Below are positions 22,193 to 34,396 of a stretch of DNA of 64,000 nt, one piece after another. A program made the position numbers and the translations under genes. The stretch's first letter is position 1; each line of letters begins with the position of its first letter. The notes under the pieces were generated by a model. That model worked only from the letters and a program-made list of their open reading frames with translations. It was not told where the DNA came from and searched no databases. Source of the DNA: Thinopyrum elongatum (Eukaryota > Streptophyta > Magnoliopsida > Poales > Poaceae); NCBI GenBank assembly GCA_011799875.1, contig CM022302.1, positions 304,865,048 to 304,929,047 of the forward strand, in the 5' to 3' direction.

Positions 22193-22336
22193 AAAGGCAA
22201 ACGGAAAATATTTTTGTATTTTTGTAAAAACTTTTTAGAAGTGGGGGAGATGAAAAGGAGAGGAAAATGGCAAATAAAGTAAATGCAATGAGATGAAAGT
22301 TTATGCGTAGGTACTTGATAGATGTTGATGATGTCT

Positions 22337-22353
22337 CCCCGGCAACGGTGCCA
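22337..22353 (-). promoter_or_regulatory. Athila-type primer-binding site
   Basis: The minus strand reads TGGCACCGTTGCCGGGG about 20 bases inside the 5' LTR end. One base differs from the common TGGCGCCGTTGCCGGGG, which matches tRNA-Asp in Athila-lineage elements. Confidence 0.85.
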
Positions 22354-22373
22354 GAAATTCTTCATACTACTTG

Positions 22374-23906
22374 TGAGCTGCGTTGGGATTTCCACGAAGA
22401 GGAGAGGATAATGCAGTATAGTAGAGATAAGTATTTCCCTTAGTTATGTAACCAAGGTTATCAATCCAGTAGGAGAACCAAGCAGCACTATGTAAACAAC
22501 ACCTGCACACAAACAACAAATACTTGCAACCCAATGCGTAAAGGGGTTGTGAATCCCTCAACGGTTATGAGCAAGATTAAATTGTATAGGATTTGATAAA
22601 TAGATCTAACTAAACTACAAAATAAAATAAATAAAAGAAAATTATAGCAAGGTATTTTTAGGATTTTTATATGATAAAAGATAGACCTGGGGGCCATAGT
22701 TTTCACTAGAGGCTTCTCTTGAGAAAATAGCATTCGGTGGGTAAACAAATTACTGTTGAGCAATTGGTAGAAAAGCAAATAATTATGGCGATATCCAAGG
22801 AAATGATCATACATAGGCATCACTTCCAAGATTAGTAGATCGAAACAATTCTGCATCTACTACTGTTACTCCACACATCGACTGCTATCCAGCATGCATC
22901 CAGTGTATTAAGTTCATGAAAAAACGGAGTAATGCATTAAGCAAGATGACATGATGCAGACAAGATAAACTCACGTATGAATAAACCCTATCTTTTTACC
23001 CTTAATGGCAGCGATACATACGTGTCATGTCCCTTTCTGTCATTGGGATTGAGCACTGCAAGATCAAACCCATCACAAAGCACCTCTTCCCATGGCAAGA
23101 TAAATCAATCTAGTTGGCCAAACCAAACCAATAAATCGGAGAAGAAATATGAGGCTATATTAATCATGCATAAAAGAGTTCAGAGAAAACTCAAATAATA
23201 TTCATGGATAGATCTGATCATAAAATAACAATTCATCGAATCTCAATAAACACACCGCAAAAAAGAATTACATTGGATAGAACTCCAAGAACATCAAGGA
23301 GAACATTGTATTGAAGAACATCGAGAGAGAAGAAGCCATATAGCTACTAACTATGGACCCGTAGGTCTATGGTAAACTACCCACGCATCATCGAAGGGGC
23401 AACAAGGTTGATGAAGAACCCCTCCGTGATCGATTCCTCCTCTGGCGGAGTACCGGAGAAGGCCTCAGATAGGATCTCTCGAGAACAGAGGCTTGCGGCG
23501 GTGGAAAAAGTATTTCATGGACTCCCCCGAGGGTTTTCTGATTTATGTGTATTTATAGAGGCGGAATTATGTCAAACAAAGCCTAATGGGCTCCACAACC
23601 TATCAGGGCATGCCCTGGTGGGTGGTGGGCCCATGCTCCCACGTCTAGTCTTCTCCCGAAGCTTCTAGTGTCCCTTATGTCCAGAAAAAAATCTCCAAAA
23701 AGTTTCGTGGCATTTGGACTTTGTTTGGTACTAATATTCTGCGAAACCAAAAACAAGCAAGAAACAGCAACTCGCACTGGGCACTAAGTTAATAGGTTAG
23801 TCCCAAAAAAATATAAAGTTGCCTGTAAATGTATTTAAAACATCCAAGATTGATACTTTAATAGCATGGAACAATAAAAAATTATAGATACGTTGGAGAC
23901 ATATCC
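22374..23906 (-). repeat. 5' LTR of the Athila/Sabrina-like element
   Basis: It is the longer, undeleted copy (about 1533 bp). On the plus strand it runs from TGAGCTGCGTTGGG to GGAGACATATCC; the last base replaces the expected A of the terminal CA. The LTR may extend up to 10 bases further left (CTACTTG). Confidence 0.88.
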
Positions 23907-23911
23907 CTAGC

Positions 23912-24069
23912 AAGTGGATCAGCAGTGAGTCGCCACCGCCGACCATTGCTGTGGTTATTTATAGCTAGCAACTGGCTAGGGGATTGGGGGTTTTATAATT
24001 CACCCCTGTGGAGCGCGGGAAGCCTTCGCTGGAGCGCGGGAAGACTAAGTGGAGCACACAACCTGACTA
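23912..24069 (-). mobile_element. Probable 5' tip of the LINE
   Basis: This short non-coding piece lies between the CTAGC duplication and CACTA sequence. A CTATAAATAACC TATA-like word is on the minus strand (about 23954-23965). By position it should be the start of the LINE leader; no independent homology was seen. Confidence 0.35.
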
Positions 24070-24820
24070 CTGTATACGGTGTCACTTGTTATCACACACG
24101 TGTTAATATAAGGAAATGTATATGTAACTTAGTAATCATCGCACACGAGTACTCGTGCATGCATCATGTGCGATACTCCTAGCCATCGCAAGCAACTTGT
24201 TTGCATTTTTCAATGTTTTTTATACATACATAGTCGCACACGAATTAACTGTAGAAACCGTTTGTGTTATATTTTCTCATCGCAAACAGTTCATCCGAGT
24301 GGGCTGTTTGCCGCGTATCACACATCTTGTTTACATGAATCATTTGTGTTCTTTTGGCTCATCGCAAACAGTTCATCTAGGTGAGCTGTATGTCGCGTAT
24401 CACAAACATCTTGTTAAATTGAACTATTTCTGTTGTGTTACCTAATCGAAAATAGTTCATCCGAGTGAACTGTATGCCGTATATCGCACACACTTTGATT
24501 TGGTTGACCATTTCTATTGTGTTCCCTAATCACAAACAGTTAATCCGAGTGAACTGTATGCCGTTTATCGCACACACCTTGATATGGCTGCCTGTTTCTG
24601 TTGTTCTGGATCATCGCAAATAGTTTGTATGATTAACCTTATGCCACACATCGCACACGCAACTACAATCTGAATCGTGTTTGATGTCTCCGCCATCGCA
24701 AACATTTCATATCATTTTTGACGGGTTTTTTACATCACCGTTTGCGATTAATGCATCGCACACAATTTCATCGAATGGTCTCTAATTGTAGTGTTACGTT
24801 AGCAGCATCCTGCAGTAGTG
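24070..24820. mobile_element. CACTA transposon end with ~84-bp subterminal repeats
   Basis: Units built on ATCGCAAACAGTTCATCCGAG...TCGCACAC start at 24279, 24361, 24445, 24529 and 24613 (period 82-84 bp). Such arrays are transposase-binding regions in CACTA elements. The right end is CACTA-type on the minus strand; both 24793 (...ATTGTAGTG) and 24820 (...GCAGTAGTG) qualify. The rest of the element is not contiguous here. Confidence 0.75.
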
Positions 24821-24829
24821 TACAGCCCA

Positions 24830-25490
24830 GGAAGGGCCGCTTGGCCCAACTCAGGAAGGCGGCCCGCTAGTGGGCGCCGCAAAGCCAACAGTCTCGTGAG
24901 GCGCCTCCCCGTGAGGCCTCCCGAGGAGCCCCACATGTCATGGGTCACATGACCATCACGTGGATGACGTCACCACGGCAGCCGCCAGCCTGCGCGGCCA
25001 GGATAGTTTCCCCTTTGGTGCTAAGGCAGCTGCTGTGTCTACCTGCCCCCATAGCAAGTCCCAAATGTTTTCCCTTTGGTGAAAGAAGACTAAGACGGTG
25101 GCGCGGTAGGATGGAGGTCCTCGTGCAGCCCATGGCCCGTCATGGATAACACCTTTGGCAGGCGAAGACCACCTTTTGTCTGGATAGCACCGACGCCTGT
25201 CCCCTTTCAAATTGCCGCTCTATGGTAGCCCTTTCCCGCTCATATTTTGGAGGAAGAGGCCCGAGGCACCTATAAAAGGGGCAGGGTGGCCACCGTAGTA
25301 GAGGATTGAGTCCTGATCAAACCCAAGTGCCATTGCTAACCCCAAAGAGCTCCGGCTCATCTTGTAGCTCCAAGAGCTCTGTCCATAAGCAATACAACCA
25401 AGCAGGAGTAGGGTTTTACACCGCACGGTGGCCTGAACCTGCGTAGCTTGCCGTGTCCTCGTCGTGCCTGGCTCGTAGTGATGTGGACAT
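24830..25490 (+). repeat. Fragment of an LTR related to the 5856/14445 LTRs
   Basis: It shares ordered blocks with that LTR: AGTTTCCCCTTTGGTGCTAAGG, GCAGGCGAAGACCACCTTT, TCCCCTTTCAAATTG and CAGGAGTAGGGTTTTACACCGCA. A TATA-like CTATAAAAGGGG lies at about 25270-25281. No internal domain follows; the left end is diverged and the right end joins unrelated sequence, so it is a truncated relative. Confidence 0.7.
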
Positions 25491-26417
25491 GGCTACCTTG
25501 GATATGATCATAAATATTGCATATGCATATTTATTTAAGGTGATTTCTGATAAAATTTATGCAATAATTTATTTATGCTATACAGAACGAAAGTACTTCA
25601 CCTCTTTTTGTTTCATGCCTAATTGTAGGACTACCGGACACTTGTACAATCCACATATGAAGATAAGGGAAAAAGAGACGTTTAGTGTTGTTCAAGAAAT
25701 TCTCTCACGTCACTTTTAGCCCAAGAGAAGATAGAGTCAAAGTCTCTCACGTTCTAAAGTCAGATTAGGACTACACAGACATACCTGACTTAGAACGCCA
25801 AGATCTCTTTCTTCCGGACTCCGAATTGGGTGATTCTTTTTTTGTTGGAAAGTTTATTTCGTGCACTTTCCAATCCAATTGGATTCACCTTGAAATACAT
25901 CCGGAGCATTAACATATTGACAAAAAAATGTGACACTGCAGTAGAATCTAAGTCAAACTACAAGTCCATAGGTGTTGCATCACTTCCACTTGGGCCCATG
26001 GGCCTTGTACGACCTAGGGTTAGTTTTAGGTTGCTTTGGGACGTCCTCCCACCTCCTTGGCCGCCACCCCTTGCTCCTATATAAGTAGATCAATCTAGTA
26101 GCTCTTTCTTTGGGATTTCTTTAGTTAAAAGTTAGCCAACACAACTTTGTGTACTTCGTTTGTGTCCAACGACTAGACCAAGACCGCTTTCAGATCCACA
26201 CATTATCAATAGTTCATATATATTCGCAATATTCAGATTGCTTTATCATATTCTTGCTCATTCATCGATTGCTTGCAGGAATAGACCTTCGTGGTCAGGC
26301 TGATCGTGTTTCCGGTATCGTCAGTAACCTCAGGAGATTGGTTTAGCGATTACTAAGGCGCAATGTCATTACACGTTTGTATTCGGATCATCAAAGTCGA
26401 CTCCACCAAATCGATAG
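25491..26417 (+). mobile_element. Unclassified LTR-type element, left part
   Basis: This is non-coding sequence that resembles the LTR and leader of large Triticeae retrotransposon derivatives. A GAATTGGGTGATTCTTTTTTTG block recurs in altered form near 39739 in the right part. The sequence continues across the Tekay-like insertion at 38914. No coding domain is found in either part. Confidence 0.5.
26413..26417. repeat. Target-site duplication GATAG (left copy)
   Basis: GATAG directly precedes the left LTR at 26418 and is repeated at 38909-38913 directly after the right LTR. Confidence 0.9.
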
Positions 26418-29400
26418 TGTCGGACGCCGATCCTAAGTCACACCAATCTGGCAGCTAACACATCATATCACTTGGCGGCCTCACGCACGGTATTCCCACG
26501 GCTGTCGCCTTACCTTGCCAGGACCATTTCTGCCTTTTGGCTCACATATATGCTTGTGTTGCTACCATCCATATGACAAAGAACCCGAGTCGACATGGAT
26601 AGTCATGAACCAAGGTGGCATAGTCATACAGGGACAGGCATACGTAACCCAGCAATGAACATGTTGGTCATCAACGTATGAACCCAAGTCGTAGCAAGCT
26701 ACTAGGACTTAAAGGAACAACGCGTGACATTTCCCCGAAGGGACAGACACAAGATCAAAGAAGGATACATGCCGGGCAATCCCAGTGTTTCGGAGCAGTA
26801 GCGAACTACTATGGCTCAGTGGAAGCACTAGGGAGCATTTCCCCATAAGAAAGGCTACCAAAGGCAAACAACTAAGTGTCGAACCCCACACATAGCAATA
26901 CACATTACACGTACGCGTAACATGCAAGTATGTGCTGTACAACATGACATCACAACATAACTCAACAACTCATATAGATAAAGGCCCAGAAGAGCCAACA
27001 TAGCATTATATTACAAACAGGGGTCACATGACCCAACATACACAACATACAAGCAACGGAAGCATAACATGTCTGAGTACAAACAACTACAAATGAAAAA
27101 GGTTGAGAAGCCTGACTATCTACAAGACCCTCTCACGGGTACAAGATCGTAGCTCAGGTAACAAGCTACTTGTCGAAGTCCAAGCGGAACTACTAGTGAG
27201 ACATAAGTCTCATCTGCAAAACATAAATTAAGCAAATGTGAGTACAAAGGTACTCAGCAAGACTTACATCAGATCCTATCATACATGCATTAGTATCAAG
27301 AAGGCAATGTGGGGTTTAGCTGCAGCAAGCCAGCTTTGACTCAGTGGCTATCATGTACTACGACCACGAGTAATTTCTTTGAGGTGAGAAAGCGCACACG
27401 AGTCCATTAATCACCACAACAATACACTACTATGGATTCTTTCCTATCTCCCTATGAGAAGGCCATCCATATCACTTACTCTTATCTTGCGCATTTTAGA
27501 GTATCCACTTTGAGTTGTCTATGACCATATAATTCTCCAAGTAGTACATATCCGCTGATGCGGCTATTCGAATAGATCATTACCCTGCAGGGGTGTACTT
27601 CTTCACACACGCTCTCACCACTTACCACCATGTGCACGTCATGTATCTTAGAAACCTTCAAGCGAAAGCCTGGCGAGGGTGTTGGTCACAACCTGACTAA
27701 CCACGCAAGACTCTAGTCCATGTTTATTGCCTATCTGAGGCTGAACCCGCAAGGGAAGTCCGACAGAAGTTTCCATCACGGCCCGAAACTATGTGAGCAG
27801 GGTTCCCAAGCTCACCATCTGGGTGCCACTTGGTACACCGTGCCACTGTGCCTAGTCTGTCCCAAGCCCACCTGGCCGGGTGCCACTTGGTAGAAAAATA
27901 GCACGACCTACAAACACCAGAAACTAGTTGCAACTCCAGGACAGAGATCAAGATGATTAATAAGTTGAGAGGGGCTGAGTTACCGGAACCCAATGTGTGG
28001 TAGTAACTGTCTTGGATAACATACACATGACTCAGTTCTTAAGGACGGTCCCAATGATTCAACCCACCATGTACTCCTACATGGCCTCTCACCTCTACCT
28101 TTACCAAATCATGTTCACACACTTAACTCTCAGCATCAGACATATCATAGCACTCCAATCCATTCCCAATGAATCATACCTAACACAACTGTAAGCAATA
28201 GCAGGCATGGCATGGTAGGAACACAACATGGCTCAATCAAGTCCTACACATGCTAGTGGGTTTCAACTATTTACTGTGGCAATGACAGGTCATGCAGAGG
28301 AATGGGTTCAACTACAGCAACATAAAGTAGCAGTTGAATCATTGTTATCCTAATGCAATAAAAGAGAGCAGGAGCAAGAGAATGGGATTGTATCAGAATG
28401 ACCAAGGGGGTTTGCTTGCCTGGTAGATCAACAGTGGAGCACTGCTCCTCGGATAGGTACTCTAGAACACTCTTCAGAGCAGGACCTATCGGGAAGGAGG
28501 GTGTCGGCAATCAATACACAAGCAAATGCAACAATATGATGCATGCTCATGACATGTAGATATGATGTGGTTTGAGCTAATGCATCTAGCATTTGATTTG
28601 GATGAAGTTCATTTGAACCAAGGGTTCGAATGCAACTCTAAATTAAGCATTTAAAAATGCCATTTATGTGTTTTCACATATTCAATAGGTATAACTTATT
28701 TTGTCATGCATGAAAATGGTACAGATGGATAGATTGTATTTTTCTGATAAATTTTCATATATAAATTATTTCAATCTGAGCTACGGTTGATTTTCTGTGA
28801 TTTTTTGAAGTTTAAACAATTTTCTAGAATTTCCTGAATTGTTTTAAATCTAGAAAATCATTAACTGCGTCAGCCTGACGTCAGCACTGCGTCAGCGAGT
28901 CAACGGGTCAGTCAGGGTTATCTAGGCCCCACATGTCATGGACACGTTAGCTAACAGGGTTTTAAATAAACCTAATCTAAAGATTAGCTGGGTTGGGCCC
29001 ACTGTTAGTGTCACTAGGGGGAATTAGGCCTAACTAATTTCCTGACCGGATGGGCCACCGGTCAGTGGCTCAGGCGGCGGCTCGTCGCCGGCGACCTCTG
29101 GTCGCTGCGGTGTCCGCGCTACAGGCGACGGGGGCGGCAGCTGAGAGCACCGGGGCGTAGCACGGGCTCGCCCGCATCTAGGGGAGGCGACGTGAGGACG
29201 CGGGGGCACCGGAGCTCGCCAGAACGGAGCTCATGGCGGTGGCCGGAGTGCGGGTGAGCTCGGGGTTGGCGCTATGAGGCACGACAGGTCGAGTGGGTGG
29301 CTACGTTCGGCTCCTAGGGGCTTCGTGATCATGGTGACGCGTGCGGGTGCGAGCTGTGGTGGCCCTGGCTATGGCGGCAACATGGTCGGCAGCGGGAAGC

Positions 29401-30408
29401 TCGCGGCCATGGCGGGGAAACGGTGCTAGAGTGTGCAAAACCATGGGGTAGGAGAGGGGTTTGGAGCAGAAGCTCATGATGGGGTCGAAGAGCAGGTCGG
29501 CGGCTCGAGGGAGCCCTGCAGGCGATGATCGGGAGGTGGAGATCCACGGCGGCCGGTGGTGAAGAAGGCGACAGAGGCGATGATGGAGGCTGACCGGAGA
29601 TGCTTTGCTTGGCGGAGAGCTTCAGCGCTAGGAGGTGGAGCTCAGGGACACTCTAGCTGGGCGAGGGAAACACGATGGCTACGAGCGTGATGATGGCACG
29701 AGGTCGAGGGCTTCGGCCATGGCGCGGAGCGGCCGACGGAGAGAACGAGGGAGAGAGAGAGGGCGTCGGCTCGATCCGGACGACACCACGGAGTCTATCC
29801 GACTCGTCGACGTGTCGCGGGAGGCAGCAGGCGAGCAGGAGCTGGCACGCGCGTCGGGCACGCGCCTCGCCTACTGGCGCGAGGTGGGGGGACGGTGTCA
29901 TGGTTAGTGGGCTAGGCCAGAACAGCTGGGCCGGCTGGAGGCGCCTGGTAAGCTTCGCTTTTCTGTTTTTCTTTCTGGTTTTCTATTTCTGACATTTGTT
30001 TTAATTTGGTTTTTGAATCAAACTAATTTTGTTGCTTCTGATAATTTTTGCAGGGACTAAAGGTATTATTCCAAAGCCCCTCACAAGTTTTCCAGAATTA
30101 TTGGATCATATTAAAAATATATAGCCAATATAAATCCAATGCAAATAATTATGGGATTTACTCAAATGCGCAAAATAAAAATTTTTGAGCTCTTAAAAAT
30201 ATTGGTTTGAATTTTACCTCTGGCCAATATTTTTAGAGAAAAACAGGAAAATTTTCTTGGACCTATTTGAAGCAATTTTTATCTTGATCATTTCCAAAAA
30301 TGACTTTTGAGGCTTTCACATATCCCCATTTCAAATTCATTTGAAAATTTATACATGATGCACACATTCCTAGCTAGTCCAGGTCATACCAGAACTAGGG
30401 ATGTGACA
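26418..30408 (-). repeat. 3' LTR of the Tekay-like element (3991 bp)
   Basis: It runs from TGTCGGACGCCGATCC to GATGTGACA on the plus strand. Ends match the 36510-38908 copy. It includes short ORFs with no known domain and a GC-rich block (about 29040-29950) holding CGGCGG-type codon-like runs. It is about 1.6 kb longer than the other copy because the latter is deleted between the positions matching about 27557 and 29150. Confidence 0.88.
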
Positions 30409-30425
30409 ACTCGCCCCCGCTCAAA
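30409..30425 (-). promoter_or_regulatory. Polypurine tract
   Basis: The minus strand reads TTGAGCGGGGGCGAGT directly before TGTCACATCC of the LTR. Confidence 0.75.
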
Positions 30426-30692
30426 AGAATCTCGTCCCGAGATTCAGGAGTCGGCGGAGAAAGAGTGGGGTACTCCACTGATTCATGAGAAGCTTGATGT
30501 TCTGACATCGAGTGACACGCTCTGCTTGATCAAGAATGCGAACAGTGTACTCTCAATATGTGAGGTTATCTTGGAGATCAAGCGTTTCGTGGTCCACTCC
30601 ACGGATGGGATTCGAGAAGCAACACCTGAGTTGAGAGACGTGGAAGACATCATGAACTCAAGAAAGATGTGGGGGTAGTTCCAACTGATAGG
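30426..30692 (-). pseudogene. Chromodomain-like integrase tail
   Basis: Minus translation gives LELPPHLS, VHDVFHVSQL, NLTYxEYTVRILDQAERVTR and NLGTRFF, the end of a chromovirus integrase with its chromodomain-like segment, which in this group targets chromatin. A stop separates LELPPHLS from VHDVF. It is cut from the rest of the integrase by the solo LTR at 30693-32221. Confidence 0.8.
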
Positions 30693-32221
30693 TGATGACC
30701 CACAAGTATTGGTGATCTATCGTAGTCCTTTCGATAAGTAAGAGTGTCGAACCCAATGAGGAGCAGAAGGAAATGACAAGCGGTTTTCAGCAAGGTATTC
30801 TCTGCAAGCACTAAAATTATCGGTAACAGATAGTTGTATGATAAGATAATACATAACGAGTAACAAGTAACAAGTAACAAAAGTAACTAAGGTGCAGTAA
30901 GGTGGCCCAATCCTTTTTCTAGCAAAGGACAAGCCTGGACAAACTCCTATATAAAGCAAAGCGCTCCCGAGGACACATGAGAATTGTTGTCAAGTTAGTT
31001 TTCATCATGCTCATATGATTCACGTTCGTTACTTTGATAATTTGATATGTGGGTGGACCGGTGCTTGGGTGCTACCCTTCCTTGGACAAGCCTCCCACTT
31101 ATGATTAACCCCTCTCGCAAGCATCCGCAACTACGAAAGAAGAATTAAGATAAATCTAACCATAGCATGAAAATATGGATCCAAATCAGCCCCTTATGAA
31201 GCAACGCATAAACTAGGGTTTAAGCTTCTGTCACTCTAGCAACCCATCATCTACTTATTACTTCCCAATGCCTTCCCCTAGGCCCAAATCATGGTGAAGT
31301 GTCATGTAGTCGACGTTCACATAACACCACTAGAGGAAAGACAACATACATCTCATCAAAATATCGAACGAATACCAAATTCACATGATTACTTATAACA
31401 AGACTTCTCCCATGTCCTCAGGAACAAACGTAACTACTCAAAAAGCATATTCATGTTCATAATCAGAGGAGTATTAATTATCATTAAGGATCTGAACATA
31501 TGATCTTCCACCGAATAAACCAACTAGCATCAACTACAAGGAGTAATCAACACTACTAGCAACCCACAGGTACCAATCTGAGGTTTTGAGACAAAGATCG
31601 GATACGAGAGATGAACTAGGGTTTGAGAGGAGATGGTGCTGGTGAAGATGTTGATGGAGATTGACCCCCTCTCAATGAGAGTATCGTTGGTGATGATGAT
31701 GGCTTCGATTTCCCCCTACTAGAGGGAAGTTTCCCCGGCAGAACAGCTCCGCCGGAGCCCTAGGTTGGTTCCGCCCAAGTTTCGCCTCGAGACGGCGGTG
31801 CTTCATCCCGAAAGCTTCCTTCTGATTTTTTTCCAGGTCAAAACACACCATATAGCAGAAGATGGGCATCGGGGGCCTGCAGGGTGGCCCACAAGGCATG
31901 GGCGCGCACAGGGGGGTAGGGCACGCCCCCACCCTTGTGGATGGCTGGTGGCCCCCCTCTGGTGCTTTTTTCGCCCAATATTTTTTATATATTCCAAAAT
32001 AATTCTTCGTGAAGTTTTAGGACTTTTGGAGTTGTGCAGAATAGGTCTCTAATATTTGCTCCTTTTCCAGTCCAGAATTCCAGCTGCCGGCATTCTCCCT
32101 CTTCATGCAAACCTTATAAAATAAGAGAGAAAAGGCATAAGTATTTGTGATATAATGTGTAATAACAGCCCATAATGCGATAAATATCAATATAAAAGCA
32201 TGATGCAAAATGGACGTACCA
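30693..32221 (-). mobile_element. Solo LTR of an Athila-group element
   Basis: On the plus strand it runs from TGATGACCCACAAG to GGACGTACCA; the minus-strand start is TGGTACGTCC (TGATACGTCC expected). ATAGG is duplicated at 30688-30692 and 32222-32226. No primer site, polypurine tract or internal domain is present, so it is what recombination between two LTRs leaves. It sits inside the integrase C-terminus. Confidence 0.92.
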
Positions 32222-33248
32222 ATAGGCAACCTCTCCTCGTTTAGCAAGAATGCGAAAAGGACCAATGTAACGAGGAGCCAACTTGCCCTTGATACCGAAA
32301 CGATCCGAGCATGTCTTCCAGAATCTGGTTGACGCTTTCCACCTGACCACTTGACTGAGGGTGGAAAGCGGTACTGAAGGAAAGATGGGTTCCCATGGCA
32401 GTCTGGAAATTCTCTCAGAAATGAGAAGTGAAAAGACTACCACAGTCAGAATTGATCTCTAGTGGGACACCATGTAGTGACACTATTCGAGAAATATATA
32501 AGTCAGCTAGCTGACTAGCAGTGATACTCTCTCGAACAGGTAGGAAGTGAGCCACTTTGGAAAGACGATCAATGACTACGAAGATAGCATTATTCCCTTT
32601 CTTGGTCCTGGGAAAGCCGGTGATGAAGTCCATACCAACTTTGTCCCATTTCCACTCAGGAATAGCTAAAGGCTGCAGGGTGCTAGCAGGCCTCTGATGC
32701 TCTGCCTTAACGCGATGGCAAACATCACAGTTGGCAATAAACTCAATGATTTCTCTCTTCATCCTAGTCCACCAGAACCTCTGGCATAGGTACTGATACA
32801 TCTTAGTACTACCGAGATGAATCGTGAGAGGAGAGTCATGGGCCTCCTTAAGGATCAATTGCTGCATTTGTTGACTCTTGGGAACTACCAAGCGGTTCCC
32901 AAAGTAAACAACCCCTTGATCATCCATAGAGAAACAACCAGCAACTCCCTTGTCAATGTTTCTCTTGATCCGGGAGATTCCCATATCATGCTTCTGGACT
33001 TCTATGATCTGATCCCCAAGAGTAGGTTTCGCCACCAGTGCAAAAAGAAATCCTTGAGGAGCAATGTGAAGATTAAGCTTACATAATTCCTCATGGAGAA
33101 ATGGTTGGCCCTGTTGCAACATGAGATTGTTCCAATAGGACTTACGACTTAGTGCATCAGCCATGACATTGGCTTTTCCTGGGGTGTAGGTAATCCCTAA
33201 GTCGTAATCCGAGATCAACTCCAACCAATGTCTTTTCCTAAGGTTCAA
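32222..33248 (-). pseudogene. Integrase of the Tekay-like element
   Basis: The main frame (32415-33248) starts in the RNase H tail (TYTPGKANVMADALSRK). The integrase HHCC-type zinc finger is near CDVCHRVKAEHQRP. The catalytic DDE core begins at KVGMDFITGFPRT with its Asp and continues through VVIDRLSKVAHF; the second Asp lies in the segment after VPLEINSDCGSLF, where the usual SDRG reads SDCG. A frameshift then moves to 32222-32443 (RFGIKGKLAPRYIGPFRIL, the GPF/Y region). The solo LTR follows. Confidence 0.85.
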
Positions 33249-33323
33249 ATCTGTTTGGGTGAAGATAGACTTGAGACTCTGGTGATCGGTGTAGATCTCG
33301 CAACGTTCACCAAGAAGGTAATG

Positions 33324-33626
33324 TTACCATGTCTTAAGTGCATAGACTACGGCTGCAAGCTCTAGATCATGTGTAGGATAATTTTCCTCATGTGGATGCA
33401 ATTGTCGAGATGCATAGGCAATCACATGGCGATCCTGCATAAGAATGAAACCTAGTCCCTGTCGTGAGGCATCGCAATAGATAAACAAGTCCTTAGGGAA
33501 ATCCGGTGGCACAAGTATGGGAGCAGATGTCAGGCGTCTTTTCAGTTCCTGAAAACTGTGCTCACACTGTGGGGACCACTCAAACTTTTTATCTTTCTTA
33601 AGAAGTTCCGTGAGAGGTTTGTCCAC
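33324..33626 (-). pseudogene. RNase H region
   Basis: The frame contains [16 protein letters not shown], with the first catalytic Asp, then [10 protein letters not shown] and [18 protein letters not shown] with the conserved DLELAA. RNase H removes the RNA template during reverse transcription. A stop (TAA) follows KTW, and the frame continues into the integrase piece. Confidence 0.85.
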
Positions 33627-33656
33627 TTTGGAGAAGTTCTCAATGAAGCGGCAACA

Positions 33657-34352
33657 CTAACTGGCTAGACCAAGGAAACTCCTAACTTGTTTAACCGAAT
33701 CAGGTGAAGTCCAATCAAGGACAGCCTGAACTCTCTCGGGATTGACATCAATGCCCTTACCAGAGATCATGTGGCCTAGATAGGTCACTTCTGGCAACCA
33801 AAATTCACACTTGGAGAACTTGGCATAAAGGCGGTGTTCTCTGAGTTTTTCTAGCACAAGTCTAAGATGTTCGGCATGCTCATCCTCCTTCTTCGAGTAA
33901 ATAAGAATATCATCGAGGTAAACCACGATGAACTTATCTATGTACTCCATGAAGATCGAGTTCATCAAGCAGGAGAATGTGGTTGGAGCATTGGTTAAAC
34001 TGAATGACATGACAGTGTACTCATACTGGCCATAACGAGTGACAAAAGCTATCTTGGGAATGTCCCAGTTTTTGATTTTGATTTGGTGGTAGCCTAACCT
34101 CAAATCCATCTTGGAAAAGACTGAGGATCCAGCGAGCTGATCATACATGTCGTTGATCCTGGGGAGCGGATACTTGTTCTTTATTGTGACCAAATTAACG
34201 GGATGATAATCTACAACCATCCGATCCGTACCATCCTTCTTCTTGATGAAGAGGACGGGGCAAGCCCAAGGAGAAGAACTAGGATGGATGAAACCCTTTT
34301 GCAAGGACTCATCAAGTTGTTTCTTAAGCTCAGCTAGTTCTAAGGGTGCCAT
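33657..34352 (-). pseudogene. Reverse transcriptase of the Tekay-like element
   Basis: The open part (231 codons) carries [59 protein letters not shown] and the catalytic box [11 protein letters not shown] (usual F/Y-V/I-DD). It ends at [10 protein letters not shown] then a stop. A frame change separates it from the gag-protease frame upstream. Confidence 0.9.
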
Positions 34353-34396
34353 CTTGTAAGGTCTCCTAGAAATTGGGGTGGTTCCTGGGATAAGAT

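Larger units (their letters stand above)
17519..23906 (-). mobile_element. Non-autonomous Athila/Sabrina-like Gypsy element
   Basis: Two LTRs in minus orientation flank about 3.7 kb. The minus-strand LTR begins TGATACGTCTCCAACGTATC, the start I know from the Sabrina/WHAM group of Triticeae Athila-lineage elements. A primer site matching the Athila type (TGGCACCGTTGCCGGGG) abuts the 5' LTR, and a PPT-like CCTTGGGGATGCT precedes the 3' LTR. No reverse transcriptase, integrase or gag domain is recognisable inside; one 255-codon acidic ORF is present. CTAGC at 17514-17518 and at 23907-23911 is the likely target duplication. The 3' LTR border is uncertain by a few bases. Confidence 0.85.

Noticed and set aside
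29635..29907. Arg/Glu-rich ORFs in the GC-rich part of the long LTR
   Set aside because: They overlap on both strands and recur in altered form in the other LTR (38129-38427) with different frames; composition effect.
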